DNA of 6,615 nt, taken from the NCBI GenBank assembly GCA_002354005.1, contig DEKS01000075.1:4004-10618 (forward strand). Reading direction: 5' to 3'. This document shows positions 1-5,682 of the stretch, in pieces (position 1 is the stretch's first letter; the number at the start of each line of letters is the position of its first letter). The position numbers and the translations under genes were made by a program. The notes beneath the pieces are model-generated. The model searched no databases. It saw only the letters and a list, made by a program, of their open reading frames with translations, and was not told the DNA's origin. This DNA comes from Bacteroidales bacterium UBA2716. GTDB lineage: Bacteria; Bacteroidota; Bacteroidia; Bacteroidales; UBA932.

Positions 1-104
1 CCGGGAATGCGGTCCGTGATGTGGCGGACCAGCTTGATGAGCTTGGGATTGGGGTTTTTGTCACCAAAGTGCTTGGGGACAAATTTTTTTGACATCTCAG
101 GCAT
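1..104 (-). CDS. Unrecognised protein, 5' part only (runs off the window)
   Basis: An open frame starts at ATG 104-102 and stays open to the window edge, giving about 34 residues beginning MPEMSKKFVPKHFGDKNPNP. A second ATG at 95-93 (MSKKF...) is an equally possible start. The visible part is basic, with several Lys, Arg and His, and has no signal peptide or membrane segment. It starts only 12 nt after the hypB stop codon on the same strand, so it is very probably in the same transcript. It does not match the N-termini I know for HypA, HypC, HypD, HypE or HypF, so its position next to hypB is the only hint of function. Seen: frame, start and spacing. Inferred: that it is a real gene co-transcribed with hypB. 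Confidence 0.6.
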   Translation of the reverse strand, partial: MPEMSKKFVPKHFGDKNPNPKLIKLVRHITDRIP

Positions 105-116
105 ATTGTGATACTT

Positions 117-791
117 TTATTGTTGTTTCCAGTCTTGCACTTTCTCCAGCAGCCACTGGGCAAAGGCCTCTACGCCCTCGCCGGTTTTGGCACAGATGGG
201 AATCACCCGGGCCTGCGGGTTTCGCATGTGGATGTACTCCTTGCATTTTTCCAGGTCAAAGTCAAAGTAGGGGAGTACGTCCATTTTGTTGATAACCACT
301 ACATCGCAAATAGAGAACATGAGCGGGTATTTGAGCGGCTTGTCCGTGCCTTCCGGGACGGAGAGAATCATGGCGTTGGCCACGGCGCCGGTGTCGAACT
401 CCGCCGGGCACACCAGGTTGCCCACGTTTTCCAGAATGACCAGGTCCAGCTGGTCCATGGGCACGTTGTCCAGGCCCTGGCGCGTCATCTCTGCATCCAG
501 GTGGCACATGCCGCCGGTGTGCAGCTGGATGGACGCGATGCCGGTGGCTTCCTTGATTTTGATGGCATCTACGTCCGAGTCGATATCGGCCTCCATTACG
601 GCCATGCGAAGCTTGTCTTTGAGCAGGCCGATGGTTTGGATGAGGGTGGTGGTTTTGCCGCTGCCCGGGGAGGACATGAGGTTCAGGAGAAACACCCCTT
701 GGGCTTTGAGCTCTTTTCTTAGAAGGGCGGCGTCTTCGTCGTTATTGGCGAAGATGCTCTTTTTGATTTCGATTACTTTTACGGGGTCCAT
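117..791 (-). CDS. hypB: Hydrogenase nickel incorporation GTPase HypB
   Basis: A 224-residue cytoplasmic SIMIBI-class GTPase. With HypA it delivers Ni2+ to the large subunit of [NiFe] hydrogenase, using GTP hydrolysis to switch metal transfer. Motifs in order: P-loop GSGKTT (43-48), the acidic EADIDSDVDA segment (67-76), the G-domain metal-site segment GMCHLDA (94-100, with C96 and H97), ENVGN (121-125) followed by the second metal-site cysteine C128, guanine-specificity NKMD (158-161), and CAKTGEG (190-196). It lacks both the N-terminal CxxCGC nickel site and the His-rich N-terminus of some HypB proteins, so it is the short form with only the G-domain site. The frame remains open far upstream, but that part is antisense to the next gene. 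ATG 791 gives the family's usual length and lies about 27 nt downstream of the predicted transcription start. No hydrogenase structural gene is in the window. Confidence 0.96.
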   Translation of the reverse strand: MDPVKVIEIKKSIFANNDEDAALLRKELKAQGVFLLNLMSSPGSGKTTTLIQTIGLLKDKLRMAVMEADIDSDVDAIKIKEATGIASIQLHTGGMCHLDAEMTRQGLDNVPMDQLDLVILENVGNLVCPAEFDTGAVANAMILSVPEGTDKPLKYPLMFSICDVVVINKMDVLPYFDFDLEKCKEYIHMRNPQARVIPICAKTGEGVEAFAQWLLEKVQDWKQQ

Positions 792-824
792 GAGGGACGA
801 TGTGGTTAGTTTAGTTAAAGTATA

Positions 825-858
825 CAAAATTACGCCTTTTTCGTTATATTTGCAAAAA
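825..858 (-). promoter_or_regulatory. Predicted Bacteroidetes-type promoter for hypB
   Basis: Read on the minus strand, TTTTTG (858-853) is followed after 20 nt by TAATTTTG (832-825). This matches the Bacteroidetes primary sigma-factor consensus TTTG/TTG - about 20 nt - TAnnTTTG at both boxes. It predicts transcription starting near 818 and a leader of about 27 nt before the hypB ATG. Boxes and spacing are seen directly; promoter activity is inferred. Confidence 0.5.
845..852 (+). promoter_or_regulatory. Predicted -7 box for the holin-like gene
   Basis: TATATTTG matches the -7 consensus TAnnTTTG exactly. No TTG is found 19-21 nt upstream, so the -33 box is poor or absent. Transcription would start near 859, leaving about 20 nt before ATG 879. 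This is one reason to prefer that start over ATG 864, which would have almost no leader. Confidence 0.35.
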
Positions 859-878
859 GAAAAATGCAGAATCGTACC

Positions 879-1460
879 ATGAGCAATTTCACAGAACCGC
901 TGAATAACCTTGTAAAAGACGGGGAGCAGTATGTAAACGCACAAATGGACTCCCTCAAACTCCACAGTATAAAGGGCCTTTCCATGGGGCTTTCCACCGT
1001 AGCCTCCCTGCTCCTTATTTTTATCCTGGGCAGTGTGCTTCTGCTGGCACTCTCCTTTGCCCTTGTTATGTGGCTGGGCCAGCTGCTGGGCAGCTATGTC
1101 TTGTCGGCCTTCATTGTGGCAGGCGTGCTGTTTATTGCCTTGGTTACGTGCCTGCTGCTGCGCGAACGCTTGTTTAAAAACACCTTTGTAGGTCCCCTGA
1201 GGGACGCCCTGGCACCTTCTGTTCCGCTCAAGGAGGACACCCTGGAGGCCATCGACGCCGCCCTTGTGGTGAACCAGGTGCAGGTAGATGCCGCAGAAGA
1301 GCAGCTCGCCGGCGGTATGGAGCAAATACGGGAATTCTATACCCCCAGGAACATTATCAACCACAGCTTGCAGCAGCTCGGGAACCAGACCGCCCGCTCG
1401 GGCTTTTCCGTGGGCCGGATGGCTGTTGGCATGCTTCGGCGTTTCATTCAAAAGCACTAG
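879..1460 (+). CDS. Phage-holin-family-like (Phage_holin_3_6/DUF1469-type) inner-membrane protein
   Basis: A 193-residue membrane protein. A charged, probably helical N-terminus (1-34, with EQYVNAQMDSLKLHSIKG) precedes two hydrophobic segments at about 37-64 and 70-94, joined by the short turn LGQLLGS. A soluble, charged C-terminal part (about 95-193) ends in the basic stretch RMAVGMLRRFIQKH. This N-terminal layout is typical of the chromosomal 'phage holin family' proteins common in Bacteroidetes. Despite the name they are not known to be lytic, and their role is unclear. There are no phage genes nearby, so I do not read this as a prophage. The start at ATG 879 fits the predicted promoter; ATG 864, in the same frame, would add five residues. 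It heads a likely three-gene unit with the HIT and TonB-receptor genes. Family call is good; function is unknown. Confidence 0.8.
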   Translation: MSNFTEPLNNLVKDGEQYVNAQMDSLKLHSIKGLSMGLSTVASLLLIFILGSVLLLALSFALVMWLGQLLGSYVLSAFIVAGVLFIALVTCLLLRERLFKNTFVGPLRDALAPSVPLKEDTLEAIDAALVVNQVQVDAAEEQLAGGMEQIREFYTPRNIINHSLQQLGNQTARSGFSVGRMAVGMLRRFIQKH

Positions 1461-1494
1461 CCCTTGGAAAACATTATCATGCAAAAATAATACT

Positions 1495-1911
1495 ATGCCG
1501 CAGAATTGCCTCTATTGCCAGAACAAGGAAGCGCTGGATGCGCTCATGATTAAAATTGCCGATTTGTCAGTCTCTACCCTGTACCTGTTCAAGGAACAGA
1601 CCCACCCGGGCCGCTGCGTGGTGGCCTACAAAGACCATGTAGGCCAGCAGTTCGAGATTCCGGAGGCGGACTACGTGCAGTTCATGCTGGATGTGCGTCG
1701 TGTGGCTATTGCCATCAACAAGGCCTTTCAGCCGGCCAAAATCAACTTCGGCGCCTATTCAGACACCCTCAAGCATGCCCACTGGCACATTGTCCCCAAA
1801 TATGAGGGAGGTCCGGAATGGGGCGGAACCTTTGCCATGAACCCCAAGCAGACTTATCTCTCGGAGGCGGAGTATGCAGAAATCATCGGCAAAATCCGGC
1901 AGAACCTTTAA
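1495..1911 (+). CDS. HIT-family nucleotide-binding protein
   Basis: A 138-residue histidine-triad protein. Family members hydrolyse or transfer nucleoside phosphoramidates or dinucleotides, with the middle histidine of the triad forming a nucleotidyl intermediate. The triad HAHWH is at residues 94-98 within LKHAHWHIVPK, close to the C-terminus as expected. An N-terminal CxxC (C5, C8), H48 and a histidine of the triad could form the structural zinc site found in many HIT proteins. The start at ATG 1495 places the CLYC motif at the usual distance. The frame is open upstream but that part overlaps the preceding gene. It starts 34 nt after the holin-like gene and ends 7 nt before the TonB-receptor gene, suggesting co-transcription. 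A tiny frame (ATG CAA AAA TAA, 1479-1490) lies just upstream and is probably chance. The substrate cannot be told from sequence. Confidence 0.94.
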   Translation: MPQNCLYCQNKEALDALMIKIADLSVSTLYLFKEQTHPGRCVVAYKDHVGQQFEIPEADYVQFMLDVRRVAIAINKAFQPAKINFGAYSDTLKHAHWHIVPKYEGGPEWGGTFAMNPKQTYLSEAEYAEIIGKIRQNL

Positions 1912-1918
1912 ATAGAAG

Positions 1919-3943
1919 GTGGTTAGATTAGCAAACTTTAAAAAGAAGGTTGGGGTGTTGTTGCTGCTGTTCTTCGGGGCGGTTGCAGCTGCACAGGAAC
2001 ACCGTCAGGATTCCACGGATGTGTTCTATAAACACCTGGAGCTCAAAGAGATAGTAGTTACGGGCCTGGCCGGTGACACCAAGATGAAGGAAATGAGTGC
2101 GCCCGTTTCGGTGGTACGCCCGGCGGAGCTGGCCGCCCGTGCAAGCGGCAATATCATCAGTGCCATAGCGGCGGAACCCGGCGTGAGCGAAATCACTACC
2201 GGCGGCGGCATTTCCAAACCGGTTATTCGCGGCATGGGCTACAACCGCGTAGTTGTGGTGAGCGACGGCATCCGCCAGGAAGGCCAGCAGTGGGGCGATG
2301 AACATGGCATTGAGGTGGATGGCGCCGGCGTGCATTCGGTAGAAATCCTCAAAGGCCCCGCCTCGCTGATGTATGGCTCCGACGCCCTGGCGGGCATTAT
2401 TATCTTCCATCCGGAACCCATCCGGATGCCGGGTACAGTGGGTGGCCATGTTTCCACGGAATACCAGACCAATAGCGGACTTATCACGTATTCCCTCGCC
2501 ACCGACGGCAATTTGAAGGGTTGGGTATGGGGCGCCCGTTTCTCGGACAAATACGCCCATGCCTATAAAAATGCCGGGAACGGCCCGGTGGCCAACTCCG
2601 CTTTCCGGCAGCGGGCGGTGAAAGCGTTGGTGGGGAAAAACGGCTCCTGGGGCTATTCCCGGCTCCGTTTCAGCTACTTCCACCTGACGCCCGGCATGAT
2701 AGAAGGGGAGGGTGACAATTTTGGCTATACGCCGGTGCTTCCATTCCAGCAGGTGAGGCACTATAAGGTCGTGTCGGACAATACCATCCGGCTGCCGCTG
2801 GGAAACCTGAAACTGCTTGTGGGCTGGCAGATGAACCGCCGGCAGGAGTTTGAAGAAAGTTCCGCGAAACCCGGTCTGGACTTCCGCCTGAACACCCTCA
2901 ATTATGACTTCCGCTGGCAGGCTACGCTGGAGCATGACTGGAAACTGGCTGCGGGCCTGGCCGGCATGGGCCAGAAGAGCGACAACCTGGGCGATGAGTA
3001 CCTCATTCCCGCCTACGGCCTCTTTGACGCCGGTCTCTTTGCCACTGCCACCAAAACGCTGGGCCAGTGGACCCTTTCCGGCGGTATCCGGGCCGATTTC
3101 CGCTGGCTGCATAGCGAGCCCCTGGAAGGCCGGTTCCAGGAGTTCAACCGCCGTTTCCCGGGCATCAGCGCCAGCCTGGGGGCCGTGCGTCCGCTGGGCA
3201 AATATTTTGTTATCCGTGCCAATGTGGCCCGCGGCTTCCGGGCCCCCAACCTGGCTGAACTCGGGTCCAATGGCGAGCATGAGGGCACCTTCCGCTATGA
3301 GTTGGGTAACAAGGATTTAAAGCCGGAATACAGCTTGCAGGGAGACCTGGGCATAGACTTTACCTCCAAATACATATCGGTGCAGGCTTCTGCCTTTGCC
3401 AGCCGCATAGACAATTACATTTTTGCAGCGCGTAATGGTGAATGGGCCGATGAAGGCCTGCCTGTGTATGTGTTCCGCAGCGGCCTTGCGCACCTTTACG
3501 GCGGAGAGTTCGGGGTAGATGTCCACCCGATACATCAGCTGCACCTGAGCAGCGCCTTTTCCTGTGTCTATGCCCGCGAGGCCGGCGGGGACAACCTGCC
3601 GCTCATCCCGGCCCCGCGCCTGTTTTCGGAGCTCAAATGGGAAATCACCCACGGTGGCAAGGTGTTCAACAATGCCTTTGTTGCGCTGAACCTGGACTGG
3701 AACCTGCGGCAGGACCGCTTCTACGCCAAGGACAATACAGAGACGGCTACGCCGGCCTACCTTCTTCTGGGCGCATCGGCCGGAACGGATGTCGTTATAA
3801 AAGGAAAGACGAGGTTCTCGCTCTATGTCATCGGCTCCAACCTGACGGATGCGGTCTATGCGCCGCACCTGAGCCGCCTCAAGGATGCCGGTATATATAA
3901 TATGGGCCGGAATATTACGTTTAAGCTGGTGGTGCCCATTTAA
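1919..3943 (+). CDS. TonB-dependent outer-membrane receptor, ZnuD/heme-receptor-like
   Basis: A 674-residue outer-membrane beta-barrel importer energised by TonB-ExbBD. A signal peptide has a basic n-region (R3, K8-K10), a Leu/Phe core and likely cleavage after AVAAA (about residue 25). A TonB-box-like KEIVVTG (43-49) comes next, then the plug with RGMGYNR (104-110), EGQQWGDEHGIEVD (121-134) and VEILKGPASLMYGSDALAG (141-159), then the barrel. The C-terminus has LTDAVYAPHLSRLKD...YNMGRN. The QQWGDEHG plug motif and the HLSRLKD...GRN end resemble ZnuD and related zinc/heme receptors. I see no His-rich metal loop and no SusD partner, so zinc, heme or another small ligand are all possible. No N-terminal carboxypeptidase-regulatory-like domain is present, unlike SusC proteins. 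The start is GTG 1919: no ATG occurs early in frame, and a later GTG would remove the basic n-region. It lies 7 nt after the HIT gene. Confidence 0.95.
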   Translation: MVRLANFKKKVGVLLLLFFGAVAAAQEHRQDSTDVFYKHLELKEIVVTGLAGDTKMKEMSAPVSVVRPAELAARASGNIISAIAAEPGVSEITTGGGISKPVIRGMGYNRVVVVSDGIRQEGQQWGDEHGIEVDGAGVHSVEILKGPASLMYGSDALAGIIIFHPEPIRMPGTVGGHVSTEYQTNSGLITYSLATDGNLKGWVWGARFSDKYAHAYKNAGNGPVANSAFRQRAVKALVGKNGSWGYSRLRFSYFHLTPGMIEGEGDNFGYTPVLPFQQVRHYKVVSDNTIRLPLGNLKLLVGWQMNRRQEFEESSAKPGLDFRLNTLNYDFRWQATLEHDWKLAAGLAGMGQKSDNLGDEYLIPAYGLFDAGLFATATKTLGQWTLSGGIRADFRWLHSEPLEGRFQEFNRRFPGISASLGAVRPLGKYFVIRANVARGFRAPNLAELGSNGEHEGTFRYELGNKDLKPEYSLQGDLGIDFTSKYISVQASAFASRIDNYIFAARNGEWADEGLPVYVFRSGLAHLYGGEFGVDVHPIHQLHLSSAFSCVYAREAGGDNLPLIPAPRLFSELKWEITHGGKVFNNAFVALNLDWNLRQDRFYAKDNTETATPAYLLLGASAGTDVVIKGKTRFSLYVIGSNLTDAVYAPHLSRLKDAGIYNMGRNITFKLVVPI

Positions 3944-3955
3944 CCGGAGGAAGAT

Positions 3956-3989
3956 AAAAATTGCCGCCTTCCTTTGTGGAAGACGGCAA
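3956..3989 (-). terminator. Intrinsic terminator of the histone-like gene, between convergent genes
   Basis: TTGCCGCCTTCC (3961-3972) and GGAAGACGGCAA (3978-3989) form a 12-position stem with one mismatch around a TTTGT loop. On the minus strand the hairpin is followed by TTTTT (3960-3956), the classic intrinsic terminator arrangement, about 20 nt after the histone-like stop codon. On the plus strand no T-run follows, so it could stop TonB-receptor transcription only weakly, if at all. Confidence 0.75.
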
Positions 3990-4009
3990 GACATCAAAAG
4001 TCCTGAAAC

Positions 4010-4165
4010 TTACTTTACAGAAACTTTGCGATACTCTTTAGCTGCTTTCTCGAGGGCGAGGGTAGCCTTGCGAACGCGAGCCTTGGCGGCCTTGTTGTCA
4101 ATCTTGTCGATGTCGGCGGTGATAGCAGCGATCTGAGCCTTGATTTCAGCGATGAGCTTTTCCAT
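4010..4165 (-). CDS. Small histone H1/Hc1-like DNA-binding protein
   Basis: A 51-residue protein: MEKLIAEIKAQIAAITADID at the start, KAAKARVRKATLALEKAAKE (25-44) as the core and YRKVSVK at the end. It is Lys/Ala-rich, basic at its C-terminal half and predicted to be a helical hairpin or coiled coil. The core resembles the conserved segment of Bacteroidetes Hc1-type histone-like proteins (AAxARxRKxxLxLEKxxKEfRKxSV). Such proteins bind DNA without strong specificity and help organise the nucleoid. Codon choice is strongly biased to GCT, CGC, AAG, CTC and ATC, unlike the neighbouring genes, which suggests high expression. It is a stand-alone unit with its own promoter, a roughly 43-nt A/T-rich leader and an intrinsic terminator. 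Seen: complete frame, composition and flanking signals. Known from the family: DNA binding. Inferred: abundance and role. Confidence 0.85.
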   Translation of the reverse strand: MEKLIAEIKAQIAAITADIDKIDNKAAKARVRKATLALEKAAKEYRKVSVK

Positions 4166-4215
4166 TTGTTTTGTGTTTTAAAGTTAATATTGGTTGTTAT
4201 TTGGGTTTTCTTGCG

Positions 4216-4246
4216 CTAAATTACTCATTTTAAGTGAATAAACAAG
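4216..4246 (-). promoter_or_regulatory. Predicted promoter of the histone-like gene
   Basis: On the minus strand CTTG (4246-4243) is followed after 19 nt by TAATTTAG (4223-4216), one mismatch from TAnnTTTG. The predicted start near 4209 gives a leader of about 43 nt made almost wholly of A, C and T, with no Shine-Dalgarno sequence. This is typical of well-translated Bacteroidetes genes. Confidence 0.5.
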
Positions 4247-4266
4247 CATTTTACCATAAAAATGTG

Positions 4267-4284
4267 TAAAAAAACGTTTTTTTA
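4267..4284. other. 18-bp perfect A/T palindrome with adjacent direct repeats
   Basis: TAAAAAAACGTTTTTTTA is its own reverse complement. Beside it, GTGCGTTT occurs twice at 10-bp spacing (4285-4292 and 4295-4302), followed by more T-tracts. It lies about 40 nt past the stop of the minus-strand kinase-like gene and upstream of the histone-like promoter. The A7-U7 hairpin could act as a weak terminator for the kinase-like gene, or the phased A/T tracts could be a curved DNA-binding site. Neither is shown. Confidence 0.4.
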
Positions 4285-4324
4285 GTGCGTTTGGGTGCGT
4301 TTTTAGCTTTTTTTCCTTAATGAC

Positions 4325-5170
4325 TTAGTCTTTAATCATTTTCTTGGCCAGCATGCCCAGAAAGAAACGCTCGGAAAAACTCAGGGGTTGGATATGCCCT
4401 AAAAGGACAATGTCCAGCGCGGCAAAGCGTTTGCAGGTTTTGTTGAAATCGGCCACGTTTTCCTCGCCGGCATAGGCTTTGGCAAAGGTGTCCCAGAATC
4501 GGGCCATTTGCTGGTCTGTCATGTGGGCAATGTCTTGTACGCGCTTTTGGCGGCCAAAGATATTGCAAAAAAGGTAAAAGTGCCCCAGGTCAAAATACGG
4601 CGAGCCATGCGTGGCACGGCCCAAGTCTATCCAGTAGGCTTTGTCTTTGGACAGGATAAGGTTACTGAAGGTGAAGTCTCCGTGCAGGAGGGTGGGGGTA
4701 TCTTCCACGGTGTCCAGGAAGTCCTGTACGCGTTTCTGGGCCTTGGCGCTGAGCATGGCCGACTGGGCCACGGCCTCCGTCATCAGGGTTTTCATGGAAG
4801 GAATGGCCTTTGTGCCCGCTGTGCCGGTGGCATGGAGCTCCTTGGCAAGTGTGGCCATCTGCAGGGCGTAGTCGTCCAGGTGCTCCGGGTTGTCATGGCA
4901 CAGTTTAGCAAAGGATTTTTTCCCTTCGATAGCCTGGCATTTGATAGCAGCCCGTCCGTTTACGTTCACCAGTTCTATCATCCGGGGCGTGGAGACGCCC
5001 AGTTCATAGACAGCCTTGGAAACGTTGAATTCCTGCACAAGGTCATCGGCCTTGGCAAGTTCTAAGTAACTCTCTTTGAGCAGAACACCTGGTTCTGCCG
5101 GATTGATGTAGGTGGCGCCGTTTCCGCCTTCGCCAACCTTGGTCCATTGGGTGATGTCAAGTTCTTTCAT
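4325..5170 (-). CDS. APH-fold phosphotransferase / kinase-like protein (TIGR02172-like)
   Basis: A 281-residue cytoplasmic protein with the aminoglycoside-phosphotransferase/choline-kinase fold. Numbered from ATG 5170: Gly-rich loop GEGGNGATY (13-21), ATP-binding lysine in LLK (K32), probable salt-bridge Glu E47, catalytic loop HGDFTFSN (163-170, with D165 and N170), metal-binding IDLGRA (181-186, D182) and YFDLGHF (192-198). All key kinase residues are present, so it is probably active. The layout resembles TIGR02172, a family expanded in Fibrobacter and found in Bacteroidetes, whose substrate is unknown. An in-frame ATG at 5221 would give 298 residues, but the extra 17 lie wholly inside the phosphatase gene. 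Starting at 5170 gives the family-like beginning (xWxKVGEGGNG) and a 14-nt overlap with that gene, suggesting translational coupling. A drug-resistance role is not supported. Confidence 0.82.
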   Translation of the reverse strand: MKELDITQWTKVGEGGNGATYINPAEPGVLLKESYLELAKADDLVQEFNVSKAVYELGVSTPRMIELVNVNGRAAIKCQAIEGKKSFAKLCHDNPEHLDDYALQMATLAKELHATGTAGTKAIPSMKTLMTEAVAQSAMLSAKAQKRVQDFLDTVEDTPTLLHGDFTFSNLILSKDKAYWIDLGRATHGSPYFDLGHFYLFCNIFGRQKRVQDIAHMTDQQMARFWDTFAKAYAGEENVADFNKTCKRFAALDIVLLGHIQPLSFSERFFLGMLAKKMIKD

Positions 5171-5609
5171 ACTGTAGTAGTGCTTCGCATCCTTCCAGAA
5201 GGTCCTGGAAGGTGGTTTCAAAGTCTCCGGTGTACCAGGGGTCCGCTACGTCGCGTCCTACGCCGGTATAGGACATCATGAGGCGGATTTTGCCTTCTGG
5301 GTCCTCTGGAATAATACGCTGGATGCGCCTCAGGTTGGAAGCGTCCATGCAAATGATCCGGTCAAAGCGATTGTAGTCTCCCCGGGTGACTTGCCTGGCC
5401 CGTTTGTCCGGGCTGAACCAAACTCCATGTTGGCTCAGGCATCTTTTTGCCGGCGGGTAGATGGAACTGCCAATCTCCTCCGTGGAAACCGCTGCCGATT
5501 CAATGAAAAATTGCCCCTCCAGGCCCTTGGCCTTTACCAGCGCCTTGAGGATAAACTCCGCCATGGGGCTACGGCAAATATTTCCATGACATACAAACAG
5601 AACCCTCAT
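5157..5609 (-). CDS. Low-molecular-weight protein-tyrosine phosphatase
   Basis: A 150-residue cytoplasmic phosphatase of the usual family length. The P-loop CHGNICRS covers residues 7-14 (nucleophile C7, Arg R13) and the general-acid motif DPWY is at 123-126 (D123). The residue before the second Cys of the loop is Ile, as in tyrosine-specific members. The arginine phosphatase YwlE has Thr there, so tyrosine phosphatase is the better call. Family members dephosphorylate bacterial tyrosine kinases or other phosphoproteins, and are often linked to capsule export. No capsule genes or BY-kinase are visible here. Its 3' end overlaps the kinase-like gene by 14 nt, so the two form an operon. The start at ATG 5609 puts the P-loop at its normal place near the N-terminus. 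Confidence 0.95.
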   Translation of the reverse strand: MRVLFVCHGNICRSPMAEFILKALVKAKGLEGQFFIESAAVSTEEIGSSIYPPAKRCLSQHGVWFSPDKRARQVTRGDYNRFDRIICMDASNLRRIQRIIPEDPEGKIRLMMSYTGVGRDVADPWYTGDFETTFQDLLEGCEALLQYERT

Positions 5610-5623
5610 GTGATATTGTTTTG

Positions 5624-5637
5624 TTAGCAGCTGCTAA
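5624..5637. promoter_or_regulatory. 14-bp perfect palindrome, candidate operator
   Basis: TTAGCAGCTGCTAA is its own reverse complement. It sits 15 nt upstream of the phosphatase ATG and about 45 nt upstream of the lipoprotein ATG, in the 73-nt divergent gap. It would overlap the predicted transcription start (near 5635) of the phosphatase gene, a natural place for a repressor dimer. The symmetry is seen; the regulatory role is inferred. Confidence 0.4.
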
Positions 5638-5641
5638 GTTA

Positions 5642-5649
5642 CAAAAATA
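5642..5649 (-). promoter_or_regulatory. Predicted -7 box for the phosphatase/kinase-like operon
   Basis: On the minus strand TATTTTTG (5649-5642) matches TAnnTTTG exactly, but no TTG lies 19-21 nt upstream. A one-mismatch plus-strand box, TAACTTTA (5655-5662), lies just beyond it. It could serve the divergent lipoprotein gene, with transcription starting near 5669. Confidence 0.33.
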
Positions 5650-5682
5650 ATGATTAACTTTACCATGTAAATGCTTAGTGCT

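Noticed and set aside
108..722. Plus-strand open frames across hypB
   Set aside because: They overlap the fully supported hypB frame and show no domain or sensible composition.
879..1460. Prophage or lysis module suggested by the holin-like protein
   Set aside because: No endolysin, capsid or other phage gene is nearby, and the family is common as a chromosomal gene in Bacteroidetes.
792..1484. Long N-terminal extension of the hypB frame (to 455 residues)
   Set aside because: It is antisense to the holin-like gene, has no HypB-like content, and hypB has a well-placed ATG at 791 behind a predicted promoter.
1479..1490. Mini-frame ATG CAA AAA TAA just before the HIT gene
   Set aside because: Three codons in an A/T-rich gap is expected by chance, and there is no sign of an attenuating leader peptide.
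2409..2429. Inverted repeat CATCCGG...CCGGATG inside the TonB-receptor gene
   Set aside because: It lies within coding sequence (HPEPIRMP region) and follows from codon use. Nothing suggests an insertion or a site.
1928..3280. A 450-codon open frame antisense to the TonB receptor
   Set aside because: It mirrors the GC-rich codon pattern of the receptor gene. It has no recognisable motif, while the sense frame has a signal peptide, plug and barrel motifs.
4325..5170. Aminoglycoside resistance gene
   Set aside because: The fold is shared, but the sequence resembles the TIGR02172-like group and it is coupled to a phosphatase, with no mobile or resistance context.
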